Positions 1 to 5,061 of a DNA stretch of 5,061 bases are shown piece by piece; position 1 is the stretch's first letter; each line of letters starts with the position of its first letter. The stretch is from Waddliaceae bacterium (GTDB taxonomy: Bacteria; Chlamydiota; Chlamydiia; Chlamydiales; SLOH01). The DNA is taken from the NCBI GenBank assembly GCA_007132595.1, contig SLOH01000063.1, positions 1 to 5,061 on the forward strand, in the 5' to 3' direction. The position numbers and the translations under genes were made by a program. Under the pieces are notes generated by a model. That model ran no database searches. It was not told the origin of the DNA and saw only the letters and a program-made list of their open reading frames with translations.

Positions 1-621
1 CGGATACACTTTTGATCGATCCATGACAAGTTTTAACGGATGATGATTGGGGAAGGGCACTGGCTGAGTGAGATCAACCACAAGTGGAGCGAATGTGGTC
101 TTGCGAGAATTTCCTTGAACCAGATCAAACTGATCATAAATCATTCCCTTTCCCTCTTCATCTATATTTGTGTAATAGTGAGGAGCATGTTCGACCGGAT
201 AGACCTTTCGTCGATTATAGCGTCGATCGTGCAAAATCCAGATGACTCGATATCCAAGATTTTCATAGTCTCGATGGCGCGCGTGCACTTCTTCTGCTGA
301 AATTGGAGAGCATTGCACTTCAAAAATGAGTTTTTCCGACTCCCATACAACATCCGCGATCCGATTAATTTCTGGAAAACGCCACTCTAAGCTGCAGGGA
401 ATCAAATCAAAAAGCCGCCATTGCACTTGAAGATGCTCGATGCTCTTATTGTTTTGCCGACAATCTTCGACCGGATGTTTATGATAAAAATGCGCGCGCC
501 TGACGCTCCCCTCGCGCAAACGCAGCTGCCCGCTGCATTCGGGACAGTGGTAATCGACGTGTCGTCTTGCATGCTCAACAAGCACATGATTTCCGTTTTG
601 ATCGAGAGCAAACAGTTGCAT
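1..621 (-). CDS. coiA: CoiA-family competence protein / predicted nuclease (3' end outside the window)
   Basis: An uninterrupted minus-strand frame runs from ATG at 621-619 to the left window edge, giving 207 codons with no stop. An in-frame TAA at 627-625 just upstream fixes this ATG as the first possible start; no Shine-Dalgarno sequence is visible. The product begins MQLFALDQNG. It has a small zinc-finger-like module, CPEC (C26, C29) followed by HFYH (H44, H47), typical of the CoiA N-terminus. A PD-(D/E)XK-like nuclease core follows: E62-H63, then RIADV with D90, then FEVQCS with E101 and Q103, then SAEEVHARHRDYENLGYRVIWIL cut here to its key residues R115/R117, Y119 and W128. In Gram-positive bacteria CoiA is needed for recombination of incoming DNA during natural transformation; a role in chlamydial DNA uptake is inference. 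The gene is divergent from rpoD and shares an unusual symmetric intergenic region with it. The family assignment is fairly secure; the symbol is by family, not proven orthology. Confidence 0.82.
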   Translation of the reverse strand, partial: MQLFALDQNGNHVLVEHARRHVDYHCPECSGQLRLREGSVRRAHFYHKHPVEDCRQNNKSIEHLQVQWRLFDLIPCSLEWRFPEINRIADVVWESEKLIFEVQCSPISAEEVHARHRDYENLGYRVIWILHDRRYNRRKVYPVEHAPHYYTNIDEEGKGMIYDQFDLVQGNSRKTTFAPLVVDLTQPVPFPNHHPLKLVMDRSKVYP

Positions 622-648
622 AGTTTAAAAATTCTAGCAGGAATATTT

Positions 649-654
649 TTTATA
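649..654 (-). promoter_or_regulatory. Possible -10 element for coiA (TATAAA)
   Basis: The minus strand reads TATAAA at 654-649, 27 nt before the coiA ATG at 621, a suitable distance for a -10 box. No good -35 hexamer lies 16-18 nt upstream; that position overlaps the end of the dyad site at 674-686, which could suit an operator-controlled or activator-dependent promoter. AT-rich surroundings make chance occurrence likely. Confidence 0.2.
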
Positions 655-673
655 GGCTTGAATAAAAAAACAA

Positions 674-686
674 TCGGAACCTCCGA
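674..686 (-). promoter_or_regulatory. Candidate dyad regulatory site upstream of coiA (TCGGAGGTTCCGA)
   Basis: Read on the minus strand this is TCGGA-GGT-TCCGA, two 5-bp half-sites around a 3-bp centre, ending 52 nt before the coiA ATG. A copy with the same orientation relative to its gene lies upstream of rpoD. The two copies differ only at a symmetric C/G to T/A pair that keeps the palindrome, which fits a site read as a dyad. The GGAGG core also looks like a Shine-Dalgarno sequence but is too far from the start codon to serve coiA. Function is inference. Confidence 0.4.
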
Positions 687-726
687 ATAACTCTGGTTCA
701 ATTGAATTTTGGATGGATTTTTTCTA

Positions 727-789
727 AAATTCGAAAAAACAATCGAGCTTAAGCTTTGAAGCTTAAGCGAGTGCGTTTTTGTCGAATTT
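727..789. repeat. Long hairpin/cruciform at the centre of the inverted duplication
   Basis: A perfect inverted repeat GCTTAAGCTT / AAGCTTAAGC (747-756 and 759-768) has only TG between the arms, so as RNA it would close with a TTGA tetraloop over 9 pairs. After 6-nt internal loops (741-746 and 769-774) a second stem of 14 pairs forms between 727-740 and 775-789, with G781 bulged. A runs lie on the left and T runs on the right, so a transcript of either strand would end in a U tract. This resembles a bidirectional terminator, but it sits between head-to-head genes, where a terminator is not expected unless both promoters lie outside it. A protein-binding or recombination-prone palindrome is equally possible. 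Confidence 0.7.
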
Positions 790-826
790 CAGTAAAAAGA
801 CGAGAAAATTTAACAACCTGAGTGAT

Positions 827-839
827 TTGGAGGTTCCAA
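827..839 (+). promoter_or_regulatory. Candidate dyad regulatory site upstream of rpoD (TTGGAGGTTCCAA)
   Basis: TTGGA-GGT-TCCAA is a 13-bp hyphenated palindrome ending 51 nt before the rpoD ATG, matching the site at 674-686 at 11 of 13 positions when that site is read on minus. Both differences are at symmetric positions. It forms the tip of the right arm of the inverted duplication. Its GGAGG (829-833) lies 8 nt before an ATG at 842 that is followed at once by TGA, so an alternative reading is a leader start-stop element. Operator, leader element and element terminus all remain possible. Confidence 0.4.
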
Positions 840-851
840 TCATGTGATTCC

Positions 852-881
852 TTGACAAAAAACAGCAAGAAGAATGAAAAT
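852..881 (+). promoter_or_regulatory. Weak candidate promoter for rpoD
   Basis: A perfect TTGACA (852-857) is followed after 18 nt by GAAAAT (876-881), which matches 4 of 6 positions of the -10 consensus. If real, the transcript would start only a few bases before the rpoD ATG at 891 and be nearly leaderless, which would fit the lack of a Shine-Dalgarno sequence. The -10 is poor and the region is A-rich, so this is a tentative call. Confidence 0.22.
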
Positions 882-890
882 TGATCTGTT

Positions 891-2549
891 ATGGCAAAAT
901 CAAAAGCTTCCTTCCTTGACCAGCATCAGCAAAAAATAGACGAAGTGATTTCTCTTGCAAAAGAGCAGGGGTATATTACTTACGAAGAAATCAACGACAT
1001 CATCCCACTGACGGTTGATTCCGCTGAGCAGATCGATCAGCTCCTAATGTATTTAACCGGTTTGGACATCCAAATCTTAAATCAAAGCGAAGTTGAAAAG
1101 CAGCGAGAGCGCAAGAAAGAAGCAAAGGAGATGGAAACGCTGACCCGAAGATCGGAAGGTGTTCCTGATGATCCGGTCCGCATGTACCTCAAAGAGATGG
1201 GGTCGGTTCCCCTTCTCACCCGGGAAGAGGAAGTCGAGATTTCTAAGCGCATTGAAAAAGCGCAAATGCAGATCGAAAAGATTATCCTCCGCTTTAGATA
1301 CTCTTTGACAGAAGCCATTGCCGTTTCCAAATACTTAATGGAAGAGAAAGAGCGCTTTGATAAGTGCATTGCGGAAAAAGAGATCACAAATAAAACCGCC
1401 TTTATGAAAAAGGTACCCAGACTCTTCCAGCTTCTTCAAGAAGAGAACAACACCTTTAACGAACTTCTTATTGAGTTGCACGAGCCCAAGCTCCCCAAAA
1501 ATAAAGAGCGACAGGTCGCAAACGACATCGAAAAGTGCCGCATTCGCTACCAGGCCTACATGCGTCAGATGCATTTTCGCCAAAATATCATCGATGATTT
1601 TGGCGAAGTGATTATGAACGCCTATGAGAGGTTCCTTGAGCTAGAAAAGGAAATCGAAGAACTCGCACCAAGAGCTGATCACAACCGAATCGCCTCGCAA
1701 AAGTTTGCTGCCGCAAAGCGAAAGCTCAATAGAAACGAACTGGCTGCCGGCAGATCCCTTGCTGAATTTAAAAAAGACATCCGCATGCTGCAACGCTGGA
1801 TGGATAAGAGCATGGAAGCGAAGCGAGAAATGGTCGAGTCGAACCTGCGACTTGTGATCTCCATTGCAAAAAAATACACCAACCGCGGCCTCTCCTTCCT
1901 CGACTTGATTCAAGAAGGCAATATGGGCCTAATGAAGGCAGTGGAAAAGTTTGAATACCGCAGGGGCTACAAATTTTCTACATACGCCACTTGGTGGATT
2001 CGTCAAGCAGTCACCCGCGCGATTGCCGACCAGGCGCGCACGATCCGCATCCCTGTCCATATGATTGAGACAATCAATAAAGTGCTTCGCGGCGCGAAAA
2101 AGCTGATGATGGAGACCGGCCGTGAGCCGACTCCCGAAGAGCTTGCTGAAGAAGTCGGGATTACACCCGAACGCGTCCGTGAAATCTATAAAATTGCCCA
2201 GCACCCAATCTCACTTCAAGCGGAAGTTGGAGATGGCGGAGAAAGCCAATTTGGAGACTTCCTCGAAGATACCGGAGCCGATTCCCCGGCTGACTCAACC
2301 GGCTACTCGATCCTACGGGATAAAATGGGAGAAGTGCTCAGCACGCTCACAGAGCGAGAACGAAAGGTCTTAATCGAACGTTTCGGTCTAAGAGACGGAA
2401 AACCCAAAACTCTTGAAGAAGTCGGTCTACAATTTAGCGTCACTCGTGAGAGAATTCGCCAGATTGAAGCCAAAGCCTTGCGCAAAATGCGTCACCCAAC
2501 AAGGGAAAAACAGCTGCGCGCATTCCTTGAAACCCCTATGGGTCAATAA
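891..2549 (+). CDS. rpoD: RNA polymerase primary sigma factor (sigma-70 group 1; chlamydial sigma-66 type)
   Basis: This 552-residue protein directs core RNA polymerase to housekeeping promoters. Region 1.1 spans roughly residues 9-65 ([13 protein letters not shown]). Region 1.2 is near 93-123 ([18 protein letters not shown]). A long variable segment (about 125-305), rich in charged helices, is typical of group 1 factors. Region 2 is about 310-391: [20 protein letters not shown] (core binding, 318-337), then [20 protein letters not shown] (-10 recognition and melting, 361-380). Region 3 is about 392-468. Region 4 is about 473-545, with the -35-binding helix-turn-helix in [20 protein letters not shown] (517-536). 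The near-complete resemblance to chlamydial sigma-66 is the main clue to the host. The protein ends LETPMGQ, shorter than the tail I recall for Chlamydia trachomatis. An in-frame TGA at 882-884 fixes ATG 891 as the first possible start; no Shine-Dalgarno sequence is at the usual distance. No terminator is visible before dinG. Confidence 0.98.
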   Translation: MAKSKASFLDQHQQKIDEVISLAKEQGYITYEEINDIIPLTVDSAEQIDQLLMYLTGLDIQILNQSEVEKQRERKKEAKEMETLTRRSEGVPDDPVRMYLKEMGSVPLLTREEEVEISKRIEKAQMQIEKIILRFRYSLTEAIAVSKYLMEEKERFDKCIAEKEITNKTAFMKKVPRLFQLLQEENNTFNELLIELHEPKLPKNKERQVANDIEKCRIRYQAYMRQMHFRQNIIDDFGEVIMNAYERFLELEKEIEELAPRADHNRIASQKFAAAKRKLNRNELAAGRSLAEFKKDIRMLQRWMDKSMEAKREMVESNLRLVISIAKKYTNRGLSFLDLIQEGNMGLMKAVEKFEYRRGYKFSTYATWWIRQAVTRAIADQARTIRIPVHMIETINKVLRGAKKLMMETGREPTPEELAEEVGITPERVREIYKIAQHPISLQAEVGDGGESQFGDFLEDTGADSPADSTGYSILRDKMGEVLSTLTERERKVLIERFGLRDGKPKTLEEVGLQFSVTRERIRQIEAKALRKMRHPTREKQLRAFLETPMGQ

Positions 2550-2600
2550 AGACTACTCTCTTATCTGGAAAAGATTGTTAGGACGCATTAGAATCATTCC

Positions 2601-4715
2601 ATGCAATTCACGGATGAAACAATGACAACCGAGCTTCTCGACTTTGAAGGACCTCTTACCCACCTCCTGCCGAATTACGAGCCGAGAGAAGAGCAAAAAG
2701 AGATGCTCGAAACTGTGCAAAACGCCTATATCAATAGCGAAATTGCACTGATTGAAGCCGGAACCGGCATCGGAAAATCGATTGCGTATCTCATACCCGC
2801 TCTAAAATGGGCCCTAGAGACAAGTGAGCGCACCGTCATTTCGACACACACCATTGCCCTGCAGCAACAACTTCTGAACAAAGACCTCCCGACTCTGAGT
2901 CAAGCGCTTAACTGCGACCTAAAAGCCGTGCTTGTGAAAGGCATGTCCAACTACGTTTGCCTTCGAAAGCTAGAAGAGTCGAGGCATGAATCACTTCTCC
3001 TACCGGAAGAGGAAAAAAACCAATTTGAAAAAATCGAAGCTTGGGCTCAGCATACATCTGATGGCTCACGTGCCCACCTCTCCTTCATTCCCACAAGTAA
3101 AGTGTGGGAAAGCGTATGCGCAGAAGCTGACACCTGCACCTTTCGCAAATGTCCCCACTTCGACCACTGCCACTTGATGAAAGCAAGAGAAAACGCAAAG
3201 AGCGCAAAACTCATCATCGTCAACCACTCGCTTCTGATGGCCGATCTTGCCATCCGTCTGACAGACGAAAACTACACGGAACACGCCCTTCTTCCCCCCT
3301 ACAAACATCTCATTATCGACGAGGCGCATCACCTCGAAGAGGTCGCAACTAAAAGCTTTGCCAGAAAGGCCGGGGAAATCCAGATGCGCCGCACCCTGCT
3401 GCGGGTCGGTTCTGACAGAGCCGGCAAACTCTCTCTTGTGAGCGATCAACTCACCCGCCTCAAAAAGAAGCTCCCCCCTGAACTCCTTGCACTTCGCAAT
3501 GACCTTCTTGTGGACATCGCAAACGCCTTTGCCGCCTATCATACGCTGCTCGATGACCTAGAGAGAGAAGATAAAGTGCGTATCCAAGCCTCCCTGCAGT
3601 CTCATCCGATTTGGAAAGAAGAGGTGGTTCCCATGACCTCTCAGCTTCACTCGCAGATGAACAAATTTCAAGCGGCCATGCACAACTACGAGCAAGAGCT
3701 TCAAACGATCGACTCGGAAAATTTCAGAGAAAAGACAGCCGGCCCTCGAAAAGAGATTGCCGCCATGGTCACAAGACTGCAAGATGCGGTCTCGCTTCTT
3801 CAGTATCTTGCAACCAATCCCCCCGACCCGGAAAAAGTCCCGTGGATTGAAAGGCGCACATTTAAAAAATCCCAAGCCATTGACCTGTTTGAGGCTGAAC
3901 TTGACGTCTCCAAGCTCCTTTCAAAGGCACTCTTTGAACCCTTTTCAAGTCTTGTTCTCTGCAGCGCCACTTTAACCTCAAACAACAAGTTCAATTTTTT
4001 TCGCAAACAGACAGGGCTTGACCTCATCGAAAAACCGATCACTGAAAAGATTTTCTCATCCCCATTCGATTATGAAACCCAAGGCATGTTTCTCATACCA
4101 AATGATATCCCCTTGCCAAGCGATCCCTCTTTCCTCTCTGATGCCAACGCCTTGATCCTTAAAGCGATTCTAGCTGCCAAAACCGGCACCTTCATTCTCT
4201 TCACCTCCTACTCGATGCTGACCAAAACCTTTCACGCGCTACAAAAGCCCCTATCCCAAGCGGGTTTTAATCTTCTCAAGCAAGGCGATAGCAATAGGAA
4301 CGAGCTTTTAAGCGACTTCCGCAATCAAAAAAACTCCGTTCTCTTCGGCACGGACTCCTTTTGGGAAGGCGTCGATGTTGCAGGCGATGCCCTTGAGCTT
4401 GTCATTATTACTAAACTGCCCTTCCGCGTCCCCACCGAACCGCTTGTCCAAGCGCGCTCGGAATTGATTGAGCAGCAAGGCGGCTCTCCCTTTTTCGACT
4501 ACTCGCTTCCTCAAGCCATCGTCAAGTTTAAGCAGGGCGCCGGCAGGCTCATTCGCAACAAAAGGGACTACGGCTTTGTTCTTTGCCTCGACTCCCGAAT
4601 CTTGCAAAAAAATTACGGCAAACAGTTTCTAAAAAGCCTCCCCCCCTTCAAGCAAGTCTCCACCCCCTCTGAGGAGATTGTGAAACAGATCCAACAATTT
4701 AAAAGGAGAAGATAG
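2601..4715 (+). CDS. dinG: DinG-family ATP-dependent DNA helicase with iron-sulfur cluster
   Basis: This 704-residue superfamily 2 helicase belongs to the XPD/DinG group, close in length to E. coli DinG. Members unwind DNA 5' to 3' and resolve R-loops, D-loops or G-quadruplexes. Visible motifs: Walker A EAGTGIGKS (52-60); motif Ia STHTIALQQQ (81-90); DEAH box (240-243) in LIIDEAHHLEE; SAT (455-457); motif V FGTDSFWEGVDVAGD (582-596); motif VI QGAGRLIR (645-652). C120, C179, C184 and C190 are spaced C-x58-C-x4-C-x5-C; the final x4/x5 spacing matches the 4Fe-4S ligands of E. coli DinG. C173 is an extra nearby cysteine. Residues about 255-445 form the helical insert between the two helicase halves (arch region). 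There is no N-terminal exonuclease domain, unlike the Bacillus form. The gene follows rpoD by 51 nt. The start is uncertain: ATG 2601 has only AGGA 17 nt upstream, whereas in-frame ATG 2622 (residue 8) has GGA at 2612-2614 at a better distance. Confidence 0.95.
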   Translation: MQFTDETMTTELLDFEGPLTHLLPNYEPREEQKEMLETVQNAYINSEIALIEAGTGIGKSIAYLIPALKWALETSERTVISTHTIALQQQLLNKDLPTLSQALNCDLKAVLVKGMSNYVCLRKLEESRHESLLLPEEEKNQFEKIEAWAQHTSDGSRAHLSFIPTSKVWESVCAEADTCTFRKCPHFDHCHLMKARENAKSAKLIIVNHSLLMADLAIRLTDENYTEHALLPPYKHLIIDEAHHLEEVATKSFARKAGEIQMRRTLLRVGSDRAGKLSLVSDQLTRLKKKLPPELLALRNDLLVDIANAFAAYHTLLDDLEREDKVRIQASLQSHPIWKEEVVPMTSQLHSQMNKFQAAMHNYEQELQTIDSENFREKTAGPRKEIAAMVTRLQDAVSLLQYLATNPPDPEKVPWIERRTFKKSQAIDLFEAELDVSKLLSKALFEPFSSLVLCSATLTSNNKFNFFRKQTGLDLIEKPITEKIFSSPFDYETQGMFLIPNDIPLPSDPSFLSDANALILKAILAAKTGTFILFTSYSMLTKTFHALQKPLSQAGFNLLKQGDSNRNELLSDFRNQKNSVLFGTDSFWEGVDVAGDALELVIITKLPFRVPTEPLVQARSELIEQQGGSPFFDYSLPQAIVKFKQGAGRLIRNKRDYGFVLCLDSRILQKNYGKQFLKSLPPFKQVSTPSEEIVKQIQQFKRRR
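4705..4708 (+). promoter_or_regulatory. Ribosome binding site of the glycosyltransferase gene, inside dinG
   Basis: AAAAGGAGAA (4701-4710) contains GGAG at 4705-4708, 9 nt before ATG 4718 and within the last codons of dinG. It is the clearest Shine-Dalgarno sequence correctly placed before a gene in this window, decides the start of the downstream gene, and suggests translational coupling to dinG. Confidence 0.7.
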
Positions 4716-4717
4716 AG

Positions 4718-5061
4718 ATGCGTATCGGAATGATTCATTTTTCAGGACGAGGATTTCCCCCAGACATACGGATCGAAAAAGAAGCTCTTGCCCTCATTGC
4801 TGCTGGTCATGAAGTCTTTGTATTCACCCAAAAATCAGAAGGCCACACGCTTGAATATGAAAAACTGAAAGGCATACACATTGTTCGGGTTGACGCTCCA
4901 AACGAAAACATATTTACCAAGTTAAAAAGAAAGTTCCTCTTCAGACAGGCTTATTATTCATTGCAAATCGAGTCTTTCATACAAAAGTATAAACCAGATG
5001 CCCTCCATGTTCATGACTTTCCGTTTGTACCACTATCTCTAAAAGCAGCAAAAAAACATAA
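4718..5061 (+). CDS. Glycosyltransferase, GT-B fold, GT4-like (N-terminal part; 3' end outside the window)
   Basis: The first 114 codons run open to the right edge from ATG 4718, which has a good Shine-Dalgarno sequence. The start MRIGMIHFSGRGFPPDIRIE is followed by KEALALIAAGHEVFVFT (21-37), the usual first beta strand, loop and helix of GT4-type acceptor domains, where the family typically shows 'D..VE.EA..L...GHEV.V.T'. A second landmark is KPDALHVHDFPFVPLSLKAA (92-111), the family's 'PDvvHvHd' strand. The nucleotide-sugar-binding C-terminal domain lies outside the window, so donor and acceptor cannot be named; lipopolysaccharide, glycolipid or other surface glycan synthesis is the usual role. 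It starts 2 nt after the dinG stop. By my count GC is about 41% over 4741-5040, lower than the roughly half seen in the dinG lines I counted, which may hint at a different history. Confidence 0.85.
   Translation, partial: MRIGMIHFSGRGFPPDIRIEKEALALIAAGHEVFVFTQKSEGHTLEYEKLKGIHIVRVDAPNENIFTKLKRKFLFRQAYYSLQIESFIQKYKPDALHVHDFPFVPLSLKAAKKH

Larger units (their letters stand above)
672..841. repeat. Diverged inverted duplication filling the coiA-rpoD intergenic region
   Basis: The right arm read outward on plus (759 to 841) aligns with the left arm read outward on minus (756 to 672). The innermost 10 bases are identical. After a 6-nt unrelated stretch, 14 bases (740-727 against 775-789) match apart from one extra G at 781. 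The next 25-28 nt align loosely. The outermost 27 bases (698-672 against 815-841) match at 22 positions. The symmetry centre near 757 almost coincides with the midpoint between the two start codons (756). Similarity fades beyond the arms. It may be an inverted duplication of a regulatory segment or a foldback element remnant. No convincing target-site duplication was found. The rest of the 622-890 region shows only weak promoter-like sequence. Confidence 0.75.

Noticed and set aside
191..476. The 10-mer TCGACCGGAT occurs twice in coiA (191-200 and 467-476).
   Set aside because: Both copies encode a Pro-Val-Glu context (YPVE and HPVE) with the same codons; two short copies are within chance and form no array.
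421..690. A plus-strand open frame of 89 codons in the coiA and intergenic area.
   Set aside because: It lies antisense to the well-supported coiA reading and shows no recognisable domain or ribosome site.
769..774. GAGTGC resembles half of a CIRCE (HrcA) operator.
   Set aside because: The matching TTAGCACTC half-site at 9-nt spacing is absent; it sits in the unpaired internal loop of the palindrome.
665..864. AAAAAACA occurs at 665-672 and 857-864, flanking the inverted duplication, as if a target-site duplication.
   Set aside because: It is low-complexity A-rich sequence, and the right copy lies 16 nt beyond the arm end, so it does not abut the element on both sides.
2550..2600. Searched for a terminator or promoter between rpoD and dinG.
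   Set aside because: No stable inverted repeat with a T run and no clear -35/-10 pair was seen in the 51-nt gap, so none is annotated.
3066..3542. A minus-strand open frame of 158 codons inside dinG.
   Set aside because: It is antisense to a region encoding conserved DinG motifs, including the iron-sulfur cysteines and DEAH box; the composition looks like a shadow frame.

Overview
The window looks like chromosomal DNA of a member of the Chlamydiota, probably an 'environmental' (non-Chlamydiaceae) chlamydia. The main reason is the housekeeping sigma factor at 891-2549, which resembles chlamydial sigma-66 along its length, including the long variable segment between regions 1.2 and 2. It differs from the Chlamydiaceae protein, as I remember it, in having a shorter C-terminal tail. 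This placement comes from recalled sequence, not from a search.

Layout. Positions 1-621 (minus strand) hold the start of a CoiA-family competence nuclease gene whose 3' end lies outside the window. Positions 622-890 are a divergent, AT-rich intergenic region. Positions 891-2549 (plus) are rpoD, 2601-4715 (plus) are a dinG-type iron-sulfur helicase gene, and 4718-5061 (plus) are the first 114 codons of a GT-B (GT4-like) glycosyltransferase that runs off the right edge. The gap after rpoD is 51 nt with no visible terminator, and dinG and the glycosyltransferase gene are 2 nt apart. The three plus-strand genes could therefore form one transcription unit, although the glycosyltransferase is functionally unrelated and lower in GC.

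The most unusual part is the intergenic region. About 170 bp of it (672-841) is a diverged inverted duplication whose two arms meet at a perfect 10-bp palindrome (747-768). Each arm ends in a 13-bp hyphenated palindrome, TYGGAGGTTCCRA. These sites lie almost equidistant from the two start codons (52 nt from coiA, 51 nt from rpoD) and have the same orientation relative to each gene. The two copies differ at a symmetric pair of positions and both stay palindromic. This could be a shared regulatory head for a housekeeping sigma factor and a DNA-uptake/recombination gene, or the remains of a foldback (MITE/REP-like) element. The window alone does not decide between them.

Together the genes cover transcription initiation (RpoD), DNA repair or R-loop/G4 processing (DinG), transformation-linked DNA handling (CoiA-like) and probably cell-surface glycan or glycolipid synthesis (glycosyltransferase). 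No tRNA, rRNA, CRISPR array or insertion sequence was seen.
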